From assembly GCF_030323145.1 (NCBI RefSeq), contig NZ_CP100470.1:558001-622000 (forward strand): 64,000 nucleotides of DNA, written 5' to 3'. The DNA comes from Mesorhizobium sp. C432A. GTDB lineage: Bacteria; Pseudomonadota; Alphaproteobacteria; Rhizobiales; Rhizobiaceae. Below are positions 1 to 8,631 of this stretch, piece after piece. The notes under the pieces are model-generated. The model worked only from the letters and a program-made list of their open reading frames with translations, was not told the DNA's origin and ran no database searches. The translations under genes and the position numbers were made by a program. Positions within the stretch are counted from its first letter, which is position 1. Each line of letters starts with the position of its first letter.

Positions 1-1
1 C

Positions 2-1726
2 CGGCTGATGGCGCCGCTGACCGATCCGGCGGCGATTGCCGCCCGGCTTGATTCGGTATCGTTCTTCCGCGCCGAGACGCGGCTCTGCCAGGCGGTGCGG
101 TCAAGCCTGAAGAGCGTCGCCGACATGCCGCGAGCGCTGTCGCGGTTGGCGCTCAACCGCGGCGGCCCGCGCGACCTCGGCGCGCTGCGTGCCGGCTTCG
201 AAGCGGCGGCCACCATTGCCGAACTGTTCGGAACGACCGTCCTGCCCGCTGAGCTGACCGCGGCACTTGCCGCGATAAAGGCGCTGCCGCGCGCGCTGGC
301 CGAGCATCTGACCCAGGCTCTTGGCGAGGAACTGCCGCTGCTGAGGCGCGACGGCGGCTTCGTGCGCGGCGGCTACCATGCCGAACTCGACGAAATGCGG
401 GCGCTGCGCGACGAATCGCGCAAGGTGATCGCCGGACTGGAGCGCTCGCTGATCGAGGAGACCGGCATCCGCTCGCTGAAAATCCGGCACAACAATGTGC
501 TGGGCTATTACATCGAGGTGACGGCCAACCACCATTCAATCATGACCGGAAGCGACGGCGCCAAGGCGCGCTTCATCCACCGCCAGACCATGGCCAATGC
601 CATGCGTTTCACCACGACCGAACTTGCCGAACTCGAGACCAAGATCGCCAATGCCGCCGACCGGGCGCTGAGCATCGAGCTTGCCGCTTTCGATACGCTG
701 ACGGCTGAGGCGGTCGGCGAGGCGCAGAAGATCCGCGCCGGCGCCGATGCGCTCGCCGTGCTCGACGTGTCGGCGGCGCTCGCGCTGTTGTCGGAGAGCG
801 AAGCCTGGTGCCGGCCGCTGGTCGATTCCAGCCTTGCCTTCGACATTTCGGGCGGGCGCCATCCTGTGGTGGAACAGGCGCTGCGGCGTTCGGGCGAAGG
901 GCCGTTCGTCGCCAATGATTGCGATCTGTCGCCGCAAGACGGGGCCAAGGCCGGCGCGATCTGGCTGCTCACCGGTCCGAATATGGGCGGTAAGTCGACC
1001 TTCCTGCGGCAAAACGCACTGATCGCCATCCTCGCCCAAACCGGTTCCTTCGTGCCGGCGACATCGGCCCATATCGGCGTCGTCGACCGGTTGTTCTCGC
1101 GCGTCGGCGCCTCGGACGATCTGGCGCGTGGCCGCTCCACCTTTATGGTCGAGATGGTCGAGACGGCGGCGATCCTCAACCAGGCCGGTGAGCGGGCGCT
1201 GGTGATCCTCGACGAAATCGGCCGCGGCACCGCCACTTTCGATGGCCTGTCGATCGCCTGGGCGGCGGTCGAGTACCTGCACGAGAAGAACCGCTGCCGG
1301 GCGATCTTTGCCACCCATTTCCACGAGATGACGGCGCTGTCCGGCAAACTGCCGCGCCTTTCCAACGTCACCATGCGGGTCAAGGAATGGGAAGGCGACG
1401 TCGTCTTCCTGCACGAGGTCGGCAAGGGTGCCGCCGATCGCTCCTATGGCGTTCAGGTCGCTCGACTTGCCGGTCTGCCGGAAGCGGTGGTCGGCCGCGC
1501 CAAAGAGGTGCTGCATCAGCTCGAGGAAGGCGATGTCTCCGGCAAGGCCAACCGACTGGTCGACGATCTGCCGCTGTTTTCGGTGGCAATGAAGCGGGAA
1601 GCGGCAAAGCCTGCGAAGAGCGACGCATTGGGCGCAGCGCTGGGTGAGATCAATCCAGACGAGATGACGCCGCGCGAGGCGCTGGAAGCGCTCTACCGGC
1701 TGAAGGGGCTGGCGGGGAAAACCTAG
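2..1726 (+). CDS. mutS: DNA mismatch repair protein MutS (5' truncated by window edge)
   Basis: The frame is open to the left edge, so this is the C-terminal ~574 residues of a protein that is normally about 850-900 aa; the N-terminal mismatch-binding domain lies outside. MutS recognises mismatches and uses ATP to recruit MutL. Visible are the core/clamp domain and the ABC-type ATPase: Walker [10 protein letters not shown] near position 985, the conserved STFMVEM segment, Walker [12 protein letters not shown] near 1205, and the downstream ATHFHEM segment. The C-terminal helices end in a typical [12 protein letters not shown] tail. The ATG at position 8 is internal and not the true start. Family assignment is certain. 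Confidence 0.97.
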   Translation, partial: RLMAPLTDPAAIAARLDSVSFFRAETRLCQAVRSSLKSVADMPRALSRLALNRGGPRDLGALRAGFEAAATIAELFGTTVLPAELTAALAAIKALPRALAEHLTQALGEELPLLRRDGGFVRGGYHAELDEMRALRDESRKVIAGLERSLIEETGIRSLKIRHNNVLGYYIEVTANHHSIMTGSDGAKARFIHRQTMANAMRFTTTELAELETKIANAADRALSIELAAFDTLTAEAVGEAQKIRAGADALAVLDVSAALALLSESEAWCRPLVDSSLAFDISGGRHPVVEQALRRSGEGPFVANDCDLSPQDGAKAGAIWLLTGPNMGGKSTFLRQNALIAILAQTGSFVPATSAHIGVVDRLFSRVGASDDLARGRSTFMVEMVETAAILNQAGERALVILDEIGRGTATFDGLSIAWAAVEYLHEKNRCRAIFATHFHEMTALSGKLPRLSNVTMRVKEWEGDVVFLHEVGKGAADRSYGVQVARLAGLPEAVVGRAKEVLHQLEEGDVSGKANRLVDDLPLFSVAMKREAAKPAKSDALGAALGEINPDEMTPREALEALYRLKGLAGKT

Positions 1727-1746
1727 CCCGATTTCGGCCTTGACCA

Positions 1747-1766
1747 ATTGTACCGATTGGTACAAT
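1747..1766. promoter_or_regulatory. Perfect palindromic operator, probably bound by the TetR protein encoded at 2331
   Basis: Two 8-bp arms, ATTGTACC and GGTACAAT, are separated by GATT, giving a 20-bp perfect inverted repeat. The right arm contains a -10-like TACAAT (1761-1766), and a -35-like TTGACC lies at 1740-1745 (15-bp spacing, somewhat short), so a bound repressor would block RNA polymerase. The site is 33 bp upstream of the NTF2-like start at 1800, and the only regulator gene nearby is the TetR gene second in the same operon. The symmetry is seen; the regulator assignment is inference. Confidence 0.72.
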
Positions 1767-1799
1767 GCTCGCCATCGCCTTTGCCGATGGGAGAATGAC

Positions 1800-2264
1800 A
1801 TGAGCCGTCCGCCGCTGCCGCCCTTCACCGCCGAGACCGCCGCGCAGAAGGCGCGCATGGCCGAAGACGCCTGGAACAGCCGCGATCCCGAACGGGTTTC
1901 GCTCGCCTATACGCAAGACAGCACCTGGCGCAACCGCGCCGAGTTCGTCTCGGGCAGAAATGAGATCGTCTCCTTCCTCACGCGCAAATGGGCGCGCGAG
2001 CTGGACTACCGGCTGATCAAGGAGGTCTGGACCTGGAACGACAACCGCATCGCGGTGCGCTTTGCCTATGAATGGCGCGACGACAGCGGCCACTGGTTCC
2101 GCTCCTACGGCAACGAGAATTGGGAATTCGACGCGGATGGACTGATGCGTAGGCGCGTCGCCAGCATCAACGACCTGCCGATCGCCGAGGGTGAGCGCAA
2201 ATATCACTGGCCGCTCGGCCGCCGGCCGGACGACCATCCCGGCCTGTCCGAACTCGGACTTTAG
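1800..2264 (+). CDS. NTF2-like / DUF1348-type small protein
   Basis: A 154-residue protein of the nuclear-transport-factor-2-like fold, resembling the DUF1348 group (N-terminal [17 protein letters not shown], then TWRNRAEF and [12 protein letters not shown]). These cone-shaped alpha+beta proteins bind or convert small molecules, but no specific reaction can be assigned. The start at 1800 is chosen because GGGAGA precedes it and the residues before it look non-coding, although the frame is open from 1740. It follows the palindromic operator and is followed by a TetR gene, so it is probably a repressed, effector-induced gene. No signal peptide or membrane segment is seen. Confidence 0.8.
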   Translation: MSRPPLPPFTAETAAQKARMAEDAWNSRDPERVSLAYTQDSTWRNRAEFVSGRNEIVSFLTRKWARELDYRLIKEVWTWNDNRIAVRFAYEWRDDSGHWFRSYGNENWEFDADGLMRRRVASINDLPIAEGERKYHWPLGRRPDDHPGLSELGL

Positions 2265-2330
2265 AATATGATCCCTAGAGCTGTGTCGCGGTTTTCGGCA
2301 AAGATCATGCTCAAGCGGAAAAACTAGCGC

Positions 2331-2885
2331 ATGCGCAGGATCGCGCCCGATCGCGCCGATTTGCTCTCCATCATCGGCGAGGTTTTCCGCGAACACGGCT
2401 ATGAAGGGGCGAGCCTGGCGCGGATCGGTGCGGCGACCGGCCTAGGCAAAGGCAGCCTTTACCACTTCTTCCCCGGCGGCAAGGAAGAGATGGCGGCGGC
2501 TGTCATTGCCCATATAGATGGCTGGTTCGAGGAGAATGTCTTCGTGCCGTTGCAGGACAGGGCCGACCCTCGTACGGGCATCGACCGGATGTTCGAAGCG
2601 ACCGAGAGCTATTTCCGGTCGGGCCGCCAGGTGTGCCTGATCGGCGCCTTCGCGCTGGACGAATCCCGCGACCTCTTCGCCATCGCGATCAGAAGCTACT
2701 TCGGCCGCTGGGTGGCGCATCTTGCCGAAGCGCTGACCCGAAGCGGGCACAGCGCTGACAGGGCGGACGAACTCGCCGAAGAAGCGGTCGGCGCCATCCA
2801 GGGCGCGCTCACGCTGGCACGCGCCTTCGACGACACGGCAGTGTTTTCCCGCGCGTTGCGACGGGCGCGGGCGGCGCTCGGCTAG
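2331..2885 (+). CDS. TetR/AcrR-family transcriptional regulator
   Basis: A 184-aa regulator. The N-terminal helix-turn-helix (about residues 10-55) has the TetR signature: FREHGYEGASLARIGAATGL followed by GKGSLYHFFPGGKEEM. The ligand-binding C-terminal half resembles the LmrA/YxaF-type subgroup. It is probably co-transcribed with the NTF2-like gene (66-nt gap) and probably represses the operon through the palindrome at 1747-1766, giving autoregulation. The effector is unknown. Confidence 0.9.
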   Translation: MRRIAPDRADLLSIIGEVFREHGYEGASLARIGAATGLGKGSLYHFFPGGKEEMAAAVIAHIDGWFEENVFVPLQDRADPRTGIDRMFEATESYFRSGRQVCLIGAFALDESRDLFAIAIRSYFGRWVAHLAEALTRSGHSADRADELAEEAVGAIQGALTLARAFDDTAVFSRALRRARAALG

Positions 2886-2889
2886 AGTG

Positions 2890-3699
2890 CTACAAGGGCT
2901 CGAAGCGGAAAGCCGTCTCGGTTCGAAAAACCCGGCCGACGCCGGGCGAATCAAGATGCGCGCCGGCAACGTAGCAGTCGTTGTTGGCCGCAAGCGCCAG
3001 CATTTGCAACCGGCTTGCCCTCGCCTGCTGCTGGTCTGCGTCGAATTCCCACGTGATCTCGGGTCGATCGAATTGAAGCGACGGCACATGTACGATGTCG
3101 CCCCAGATCAACAGTGTTTCGCCTGCGCTCACAACGCGAAAGCAAGTGTGGCCGGCTTCATGGCCAGCGGAGCCGATCGTATCGATGTCAGCGCTGACGC
3201 GCTGTCCAGCATCGAGAGGCTGGGCGCGATCGTGGAAGCGTTCCAGCCTCGCCACGTCGCGAAACATGCCGAGCTCAGCGCGCGGGACAAGCAGGCGAGA
3301 GAGCTGCGGGAAGCCGTCGTCACCATCGGCAAGGATGAGCCCGTGTATATGGTCGAGATGGGTGTGGGTGAAAGCAACAGTCCGAATCCGGTCGGTGGCG
3401 ATCTTCGCCTCGCGCAGCGCCTCGGGCAGGTGCCCCATTGTCGGGTGCCAGGCGTTCGAAGCCCCTGTGTCGATCAGCGTGATGTCGTCGCCGTCATCGA
3501 TGGCGAAGGCGTTGACCGACAGCCTGAGCGCACCGTCGACGAGCGGTACATGCGAGGGCAGGTTGTCACCGAATGTCCGGTCTCCGGGCTGGCGCAGCCG
3601 CCTGATTGGCATGTCGACGTAACCGTCGCGCAGCGACGTGACCGTCATGGCTCCGACTCTATACGCCGTATGATGATACCCGGTCGAAACCCGTTCCAA
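2890..3699 (-). CDS. MBL-fold metallo-hydrolase
   Basis: A 269-aa metallo-beta-lactamase-fold protein. The zinc-binding motif THTHLDHIHG is clear at about residue 111, and later metal-ligand candidates are GHEAGHT, the Asp of WGDIVH, and a C-terminal His in AGAHLDS. The N-terminal pattern (YRVGAMTVTSLRDGYVDMP) matches many lactonase-like MBL proteins. Because homology seems to begin before the internal ATG at 3648, a TTG start at 3699 is kept; it lies two bases after the stop of the aldo/keto reductase gene. The two are probably one minus-strand transcript. The substrate cannot be deduced. Confidence 0.85.
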   Translation of the reverse strand: MERVSTGYHHTAYRVGAMTVTSLRDGYVDMPIRRLRQPGDRTFGDNLPSHVPLVDGALRLSVNAFAIDDGDDITLIDTGASNAWHPTMGHLPEALREAKIATDRIRTVAFTHTHLDHIHGLILADGDDGFPQLSRLLVPRAELGMFRDVARLERFHDRAQPLDAGQRVSADIDTIGSAGHEAGHTCFRVVSAGETLLIWGDIVHVPSLQFDRPEITWEFDADQQQARASRLQMLALAANNDCYVAGAHLDSPGVGRVFRTETAFRFEPL

Positions 3700-3700
3700 T

Positions 3701-4546
3701 CTAGATCATCTCCAGCCCGCGCTTGCGCGTCGGCGGTGGAAAGGCGCGGTCGAGTTCGGCGAGGTCTTCGGCCGTCAGCTCGATGTCGAGCGCGGCAACA
3801 TTCTGGCGGACATGCTCCTGGCTGCTCGCCTTCGGGATGGCGATGACACCGGGCTGCGCCATCACCCAGGCAAGCGCGATCTGTGCTGCCGTGGCGTTGT
3901 GGCGGGCGGCGATGGTTTCCAGCCTGGAATTGCGCGCCAGCGCGCCCTGCTCGACCGGCGAATAGGCCATCAGCGGGATGCCGCGCTGCCGGCTCCACGG
4001 TGCGAGATCGAATTCGGGGCCGCGCCGCGACAGATTGTAGAGCACCTGGTTGGTCTGGACATGATTGCCAGACGACAGGCCGGTCAGCTCCTCCATTTCG
4101 TCGGTGTCGAAATTGCTGACACCCCAGTGGCGTATCTTGCCGGCCTCCTTCAGCGCCTCGAAAGCCTCGACGGTTTCAGATAGAGGCACACTGCCCGGCC
4201 AGTGCAGGAGATAGAGATCGATGCGGTCGGTGCGCAGGCGCTTCAAGCTGTTTTCGCAGGCCCGCGCCACGCCGGCGCGCGAGGCATTGGACGGCAATAC
4301 CTTGGAGACAAGAAAGAGTTCGTCGCGGCGCCCGGCAATGGCTTCCGCTACCACCTCCTCGGCGCCGCCGCTGGCATACATTTCAGCGGTGTCGATCAAC
4401 GTGATGCCGAGGTCCAGCCCGAGCTTCAGGGCATTGACCTCGCCGGCGCGGCGGCGGGAATCCTCGCCCATCTTCCATGTGCCCTGTCCCAGCACCTGGA
4501 CGGCCTCGCCCGAAGGCAGTGTGGTGGCTCTTATCGTCGATGGCAT
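3701..4546 (-). CDS. Aldo/keto reductase
   Basis: A 281-aa NAD(P)H-dependent oxidoreductase of the AKR superfamily with a TIM-barrel fold. The catalytic tetrad is visible: Asp and Tyr in IDTAEMY, Lys in LVSKVLP, and His in LYLLHWPG. The RHWGVSNFD segment and the C-terminal nucleotide-binding [14 protein letters not shown] are also present. It reads towards the MBL gene with which it is probably co-transcribed. The substrate is unknown; family members reduce aldehydes and ketones. Confidence 0.92.
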   Translation of the reverse strand: MPSTIRATTLPSGEAVQVLGQGTWKMGEDSRRRAGEVNALKLGLDLGITLIDTAEMYASGGAEEVVAEAIAGRRDELFLVSKVLPSNASRAGVARACENSLKRLRTDRIDLYLLHWPGSVPLSETVEAFEALKEAGKIRHWGVSNFDTDEMEELTGLSSGNHVQTNQVLYNLSRRGPEFDLAPWSRQRGIPLMAYSPVEQGALARNSRLETIAARHNATAAQIALAWVMAQPGVIAIPKASSQEHVRQNVAALDIELTAEDLAELDRAFPPPTRKRGLEMI

Positions 4547-4638
4547 GTGGGCTCCTGGCGCCGTGTAATCGATGCGAATGGCATCACAAGCACGGAGAGA
4601 AATCCAGAATGAATCTCTCCGGCATGGCCGTTGCTGCC

Positions 4639-5022
4639 TTACTTCGCCGGATGGGCGGCGAGCCAGGCCTGCATCTTGGCGATCTCGGCTTCCTGCGCGG
4701 CGATGACATCTTCGGCCAGCTTGCGGATTTCGGGATCCTTGCCATTGGCGAGTTCCACCTTGGCCATGTCGATCGCGCCCCGATGATGCGGGATCATGCC
4801 GCGCACGAAATCGACATCGGCATTGCCGGAATATTCGATCATCATGTCGGTGTGCATCTTGTCCATCGCCGCCTTGTAGCCGTCGGTCGAAGGACCTTGC
4901 GCGCCCATCGCGCCCATGTCGTGTTTCATCTCTTCGGATTGCGCCGGGACGCTTTCGAGGAAAACGGCAAGCAGCATTCCCGCCGCCATCATCAAAAGCA
5001 CGATCTTCTTAGCCAAGGTCAT
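4639..5022 (-). CDS. DUF305-family (CopM-like) periplasmic protein
   Basis: A 127-aa secreted protein with an N-terminal hydrophobic signal (residues 5-28, ending near PAQSEE). The DUF305 core has several Met/His motifs: [16 protein letters not shown], and the hallmark [17 protein letters not shown]. Such residues suit copper binding. It lies 43 nt downstream of the copper ATPase on the same strand and so probably belongs to the copper-responsive operon, with a likely role in periplasmic copper sequestration. The function is inferred from family and context. Confidence 0.86.
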   Translation of the reverse strand: MTLAKKIVLLMMAAGMLLAVFLESVPAQSEEMKHDMGAMGAQGPSTDGYKAAMDKMHTDMMIEYSGNADVDFVRGMIPHHRGAIDMAKVELANGKDPEIRKLAEDVIAAQEAEIAKMQAWLAAHPAK

Positions 5023-5065
5023 CCATGATCTCCTGTTGATTGATATTCGTATCTGGGGGCTTTGC

Positions 5066-7579
5066 TCAGAGTTTCAACGTCCGCAGCCGCAATGCGTTGG
5101 CGATGACCGAAACCGAAGACAGGCTCATGGCCGCCGCCGCCAGCATCGGCGACAAAAGCGTGCCGGTGAGCGGATAGAGCACGCCGGCGGCAACCGGCAC
5201 GCCAAGCACATTGTAGAGGAAGGCGAAAAACAGATTCTGGCGGATGTTGCGGATCGTCCCCTGGGCGAGCGTTCGGGCCCTGACGATGCCGTTGAGATCG
5301 CCCTTGACCAGCGTAATGCCGGCGCTCTCGACAGCGACATCGGCGCCGGTGCCCATGGCGATGCCGACATCGGCGCTGGCCAGGGCCGGCGCATCGTTGA
5401 CGCCGTCGCCGGCCATGGCTACGCCGGCACCTTTCGCACGCAACTCCTCGACAAGGGCTGCCTTTTGTTCCGGCAGCAGGCCGGCGCGCACCTCGTCAAT
5501 GCCAAGGCTTTTGGCGATGGCGCGCGCCGTGCATTCATTGTCGCCGGTCGCCATGATGATCCGCAAGCCTCTGTCGTGCAGCGCCCTGATCGCCTCGGCT
5601 GTCGTTGCCTTGACCGGATCGGCGACCGCGACAATGCCGGCCAGTTTTTTGTCCACCGCAACGAACATCGCCGTCTTGCCTTCTGCCTGCAGCGCCTCGG
5701 CCCTGGCCGACAGGGAAGCGGTGTCGATGCCGACATCGGCCATCATGGCGGCGTTGCCGAGCGAAACCTTCCTGCCAGACACCGTGCCGGATACGCCCTT
5801 GCCGGTGACGGCGTCGAAGCCGCCGGCCTCAACGAGCGTCAGGCCGCGTTCGCCGGCGCCGCCGACAATGGCCTCGGCCAGCGGATGCTCCGAGCCTTTT
5901 TCCAGGCCGGCGGCGAGCGCCAGCAATTCATTCTCAGACAGGCCTTCGGCAGCGACGACATCGGTCAAGCGAGGCTTGCCTTCGGTCAAGGTGCCGGTCT
6001 TGTCGACGATCAACGTGTCGACCGAAGCGAAGCGCTCGAGCGCGGCCGCGTCCTTGATCAGCACGCCCGCGTGCGCCCCGCGCCCGGTGGCAGTCATAAT
6101 CGACATCGGCGTCGCCAGGCCGAGCGCGCAGGGGCAGGCGATGATCAGCACCGAGACCGCCGAGACGATGGCAAAGATCAAGCTGGGTTCGGGACCGAAG
6201 ATCGCCCAGGCGGCAAAGGCCATGAGCGCGACCAGCACGACGGCCGGCACGAAGTAGAAGGAGACGCGATCGGCTAAACCTTGAATCGGCGCGCGCGAAC
6301 GCTGCGCCTTTGCGACCAGCTCGACGATGCGCGAAAGCGTCGTTTCGGAGCCGACCTTTTCGGCGCGCATGATCAGCGAACCGTTCTTGTTGAGCGTGCC
6401 GCCGGTCAAGGCATCGCCTTTCGTTTTTTCGACCGGCAGCGGCTCGCCCGAGATCATCGATTCGTCGATGGAGGAACGGCCTTCCGTTACAGTGCCGTCG
6501 ACCGGCACGGCGTCGCCCGGACGGAGGCGTAGGTGGTCGCCGGTCTTGACCGCAACGAGCGGCACGTCGGTGTCGGAGCCGTCCTCCCCGATCAGCCGTG
6601 CCGTCTTCGGCGCCAGGTCGAGCAGCGCACGGATGGCCGAGCCGGTCTTTTCGCGCGCCCGCAATTCGAGCACCTGACCGAGGAATACCAGCGCGACGAT
6701 GACGGAAGCTGCCTCGAAATAGACCGGGACGGTGCCGCCATGGCCACGGAACTGATGCGGAAAGATGTCCGGAAACAGTGCGGCGACGACGCTGTAGAGG
6801 TAGGCCGCACCCACACCCAGCGAAATCAGCGTCCACATGTTGGGGCTGCGGTTGACCAGCGACTCCCAGCCGCGGTGGAAGAAGGGGAAGGCCGCCCACA
6901 GCACCACCGGGCTGGCCAGCGCCAATTCCAGCCAGACCATCGTGCGCTCGTCGACAAACGCCTGGAACGTCAGGCCGAGCATCGGCGCCATGGCAACGAT
7001 CAGCAGCGGCACGGACAGCATCGCACTGACCCAGAACCGTCTGGTGAAGTCTACCAGTTCGGGGTTCGGGCCCTCATCGCCAGTGGGAACGCCCATCGGC
7101 TCAAGCGCCATGCCGCAGATCGGGCAGGAGCCGGGCTTGTCTCTTATCACTTCGGGGTGCATCGGGCAGGTGTATTGAGTGCCTTTCGGCACTGGCGACG
7201 GCGTCGGCCTATCGCCGAGATAGTTTTGCGGCTCGGCCTCGAACTTCGCCCGGCAGCCGGCCGAGCAGAAATAGAAACCCTGGCCTTCGTGGCGGAAAAA
7301 ATGCCTGGCGGTAGCGCGGTCGACACTCATGCCACAGACGGGGTCGGTGGCGGTCAGGTATTTTTCGGGCCCGGCGACGAATTTCGTACGGCAACCCTCG
7401 CTGCAGAAGTGAAAGAGACGGCCGCCATGCTCGGCCGTCGGCTTGCCCGCGGCCGGATCGACGCTCATGCCGCAGACCGGATCGCGCACCACGGCTTCGG
7501 CGGCCGGCTCAGCAGCCTTTGCCGCACAACAGCTGCCATCGGCCGCGTGCGCGTGGTGGTGATGCTCGGAATGCGCCAT
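5066..7579 (-). CDS. copA: Copper-exporting P1B-type ATPase with YHS domains
   Basis: An 837-aa P-type ATPase. The N-terminus is His-rich, followed by two YHS-type metal domains (each starting DPVCGMSVD and containing an FxFCSxGC segment) and a heavy-metal-binding segment with CPMHPEV and CPICGMAL. There is no classic GMTCxxC domain. Core motifs are the CPC membrane site (ACPCALGLATP), phosphorylation loop DKTGTLTEGKP, HPLAEAI, and the hinge MAGDGVNDAPALASA. It exports Cu(I) from the cytoplasm. A CueR-type promoter precedes it and a DUF305 gene follows. Copper specificity is inferred from the CPC motif, the promoter and the neighbour; silver is an alternative. Confidence 0.94.
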   Translation of the reverse strand: MAHSEHHHHAHAADGSCCAAKAAEPAAEAVVRDPVCGMSVDPAAGKPTAEHGGRLFHFCSEGCRTKFVAGPEKYLTATDPVCGMSVDRATARHFFRHEGQGFYFCSAGCRAKFEAEPQNYLGDRPTPSPVPKGTQYTCPMHPEVIRDKPGSCPICGMALEPMGVPTGDEGPNPELVDFTRRFWVSAMLSVPLLIVAMAPMLGLTFQAFVDERTMVWLELALASPVVLWAAFPFFHRGWESLVNRSPNMWTLISLGVGAAYLYSVVAALFPDIFPHQFRGHGGTVPVYFEAASVIVALVFLGQVLELRAREKTGSAIRALLDLAPKTARLIGEDGSDTDVPLVAVKTGDHLRLRPGDAVPVDGTVTEGRSSIDESMISGEPLPVEKTKGDALTGGTLNKNGSLIMRAEKVGSETTLSRIVELVAKAQRSRAPIQGLADRVSFYFVPAVVLVALMAFAAWAIFGPEPSLIFAIVSAVSVLIIACPCALGLATPMSIMTATGRGAHAGVLIKDAAALERFASVDTLIVDKTGTLTEGKPRLTDVVAAEGLSENELLALAAGLEKGSEHPLAEAIVGGAGERGLTLVEAGGFDAVTGKGVSGTVSGRKVSLGNAAMMADVGIDTASLSARAEALQAEGKTAMFVAVDKKLAGIVAVADPVKATTAEAIRALHDRGLRIIMATGDNECTARAIAKSLGIDEVRAGLLPEQKAALVEELRAKGAGVAMAGDGVNDAPALASADVGIAMGTGADVAVESAGITLVKGDLNGIVRARTLAQGTIRNIRQNLFFAFLYNVLGVPVAAGVLYPLTGTLLSPMLAAAAMSLSSVSVIANALRLRTLKL

Positions 7580-7609
7580 CGAAAAGTGCCTTATATCTGT
7601 CTGGGTGAG

Positions 7610-7640
7610 GAGGTAGTGCTTCCAGTAACTGGAAGGTCAA
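7610..7640 (-). promoter_or_regulatory. CueR/HmrR-type promoter-operator of the copper operon
   Basis: Read on the minus strand, TTGACC (7640-7635) and TACCTC (7615-7610) are separated by 19 bp, the stretched spacing typical of MerR-family promoters. The spacer holds the inverted repeat CTTCCAGT-A-ACTGGAAG (7619-7635), the canonical copper-responsive operator sequence. The copA start is 31 bp downstream of the -10. A matching CueR-like protein is encoded at 16723-17142. Confidence 0.9.
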
Positions 7641-7755
7641 GGGGCGATTTCCACTTTTCGATCGTGGCCGTCATCGCGCACATCGAGGGAAAATCGCTTA
7701 CGCAACTTTGTTCCCATGCTATGGACGCGCGTCCCACTGCATCGATCCCACCCAA

Positions 7756-8598
7756 ATGAAATGCCTGATTATCAATCTCGATCGGTCCCGCGATCGCCTC
7801 GCCCATGTAACGGCGGAGTTCGCGCGCATCGGCATCGCCTTCGAGCGGGTCGCCGCCATCGATGCGCGAGATCGGCCGGATCTGGCCGAAATGCCGCAGG
7901 GCAAGAAGCATTTGCGCCTGGCCGACGCCGAGATTGCCTGCCTGCTCAGCCACCAACAGTGTTGGTCGACGATCGCTGCAGGTGAGGATGCTTACGCGGC
8001 GATTTTCGAGGACGATGTCGTTTTCCCGGACAAAGCCGGCGCTTTGCTTGCCGATGCGGGCTGGATTCCCGCCGATGCGGACATCGTCAAGTTGGAAACG
8101 TTCTTCAACCGGACCGTAATTTCACGCAAGCAAGTTGCCTGCGGCCACGGTTTTTCTGCGAGCAGACTGCACGGGCTCCATATCGGTACGGCGGGATACA
8201 TCCTGTCCAGACAGGCCGCGCGGGACCTTCTTGCGGCAACGAATGAGATCAGCATTCCCGTCGATCACCTCATCTTCAATCCGCGTTTTGCTACCTCGTC
8301 CGACAAGGTCATTTACCAACTCGTCCCAGCATTGTGCCTGCAGGCACAATTCCTCGGCGACAGTCCGGTGAGATTGCCAAGCCTGCTCAAGCAGGAGCGA
8401 ACAGAGGAATGGGTGGCAAGCGGGATAGGTAAACGGCGCCCCAGGCCAATCACCGCCAAGGTAAGGATCGAGACCAGGCGGTTGACGCGGCAGATCGCCG
8501 ATCTCTTCCGGCTCCGGCGCGAGATGATCATCCCTTTCTGGTATCGCGGCCGACGCGTCCGTCCGCCCCATACACAGCGCCGTGAAAACGCGCTATAG
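7756..8598 (+). CDS. Glycosyltransferase family 25 (LPS biosynthesis type)
   Basis: A 280-aa cytosolic glycosyltransferase. The N-terminus CLIINLDRSRDRLAHV is the hallmark of family 25, followed by ACLLSHQQCW and the acidic motif IFEDDVVFPD, which binds metal and sugar nucleotide, then GTAGYILSRQAARDLL. Such enzymes usually transfer galactose to lipopolysaccharide. The start at 7756 is chosen because the family begins at MKCLIINL; upstream residues in the open frame look non-coding. It stands 33 nt before glnD and may share a transcript with it. The acceptor is unknown. Confidence 0.88.
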   Translation: MKCLIINLDRSRDRLAHVTAEFARIGIAFERVAAIDARDRPDLAEMPQGKKHLRLADAEIACLLSHQQCWSTIAAGEDAYAAIFEDDVVFPDKAGALLADAGWIPADADIVKLETFFNRTVISRKQVACGHGFSASRLHGLHIGTAGYILSRQAARDLLAATNEISIPVDHLIFNPRFATSSDKVIYQLVPALCLQAQFLGDSPVRLPSLLKQERTEEWVASGIGKRRPRPITAKVRIETRRLTRQIADLFRLRREMIIPFWYRGRRVRPPHTQRRENAL

Positions 8599-8631
8599 AC
8601 GCCGCGCAAAGGCGAGGCCCACCGGCAATCC

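Noticed and set aside
536..1858. Long minus-strand ORF opposite mutS
   Set aside because: It is an antisense frame in very GC-rich coding DNA with no recognisable motifs; mutS motifs on the other strand are unambiguous.
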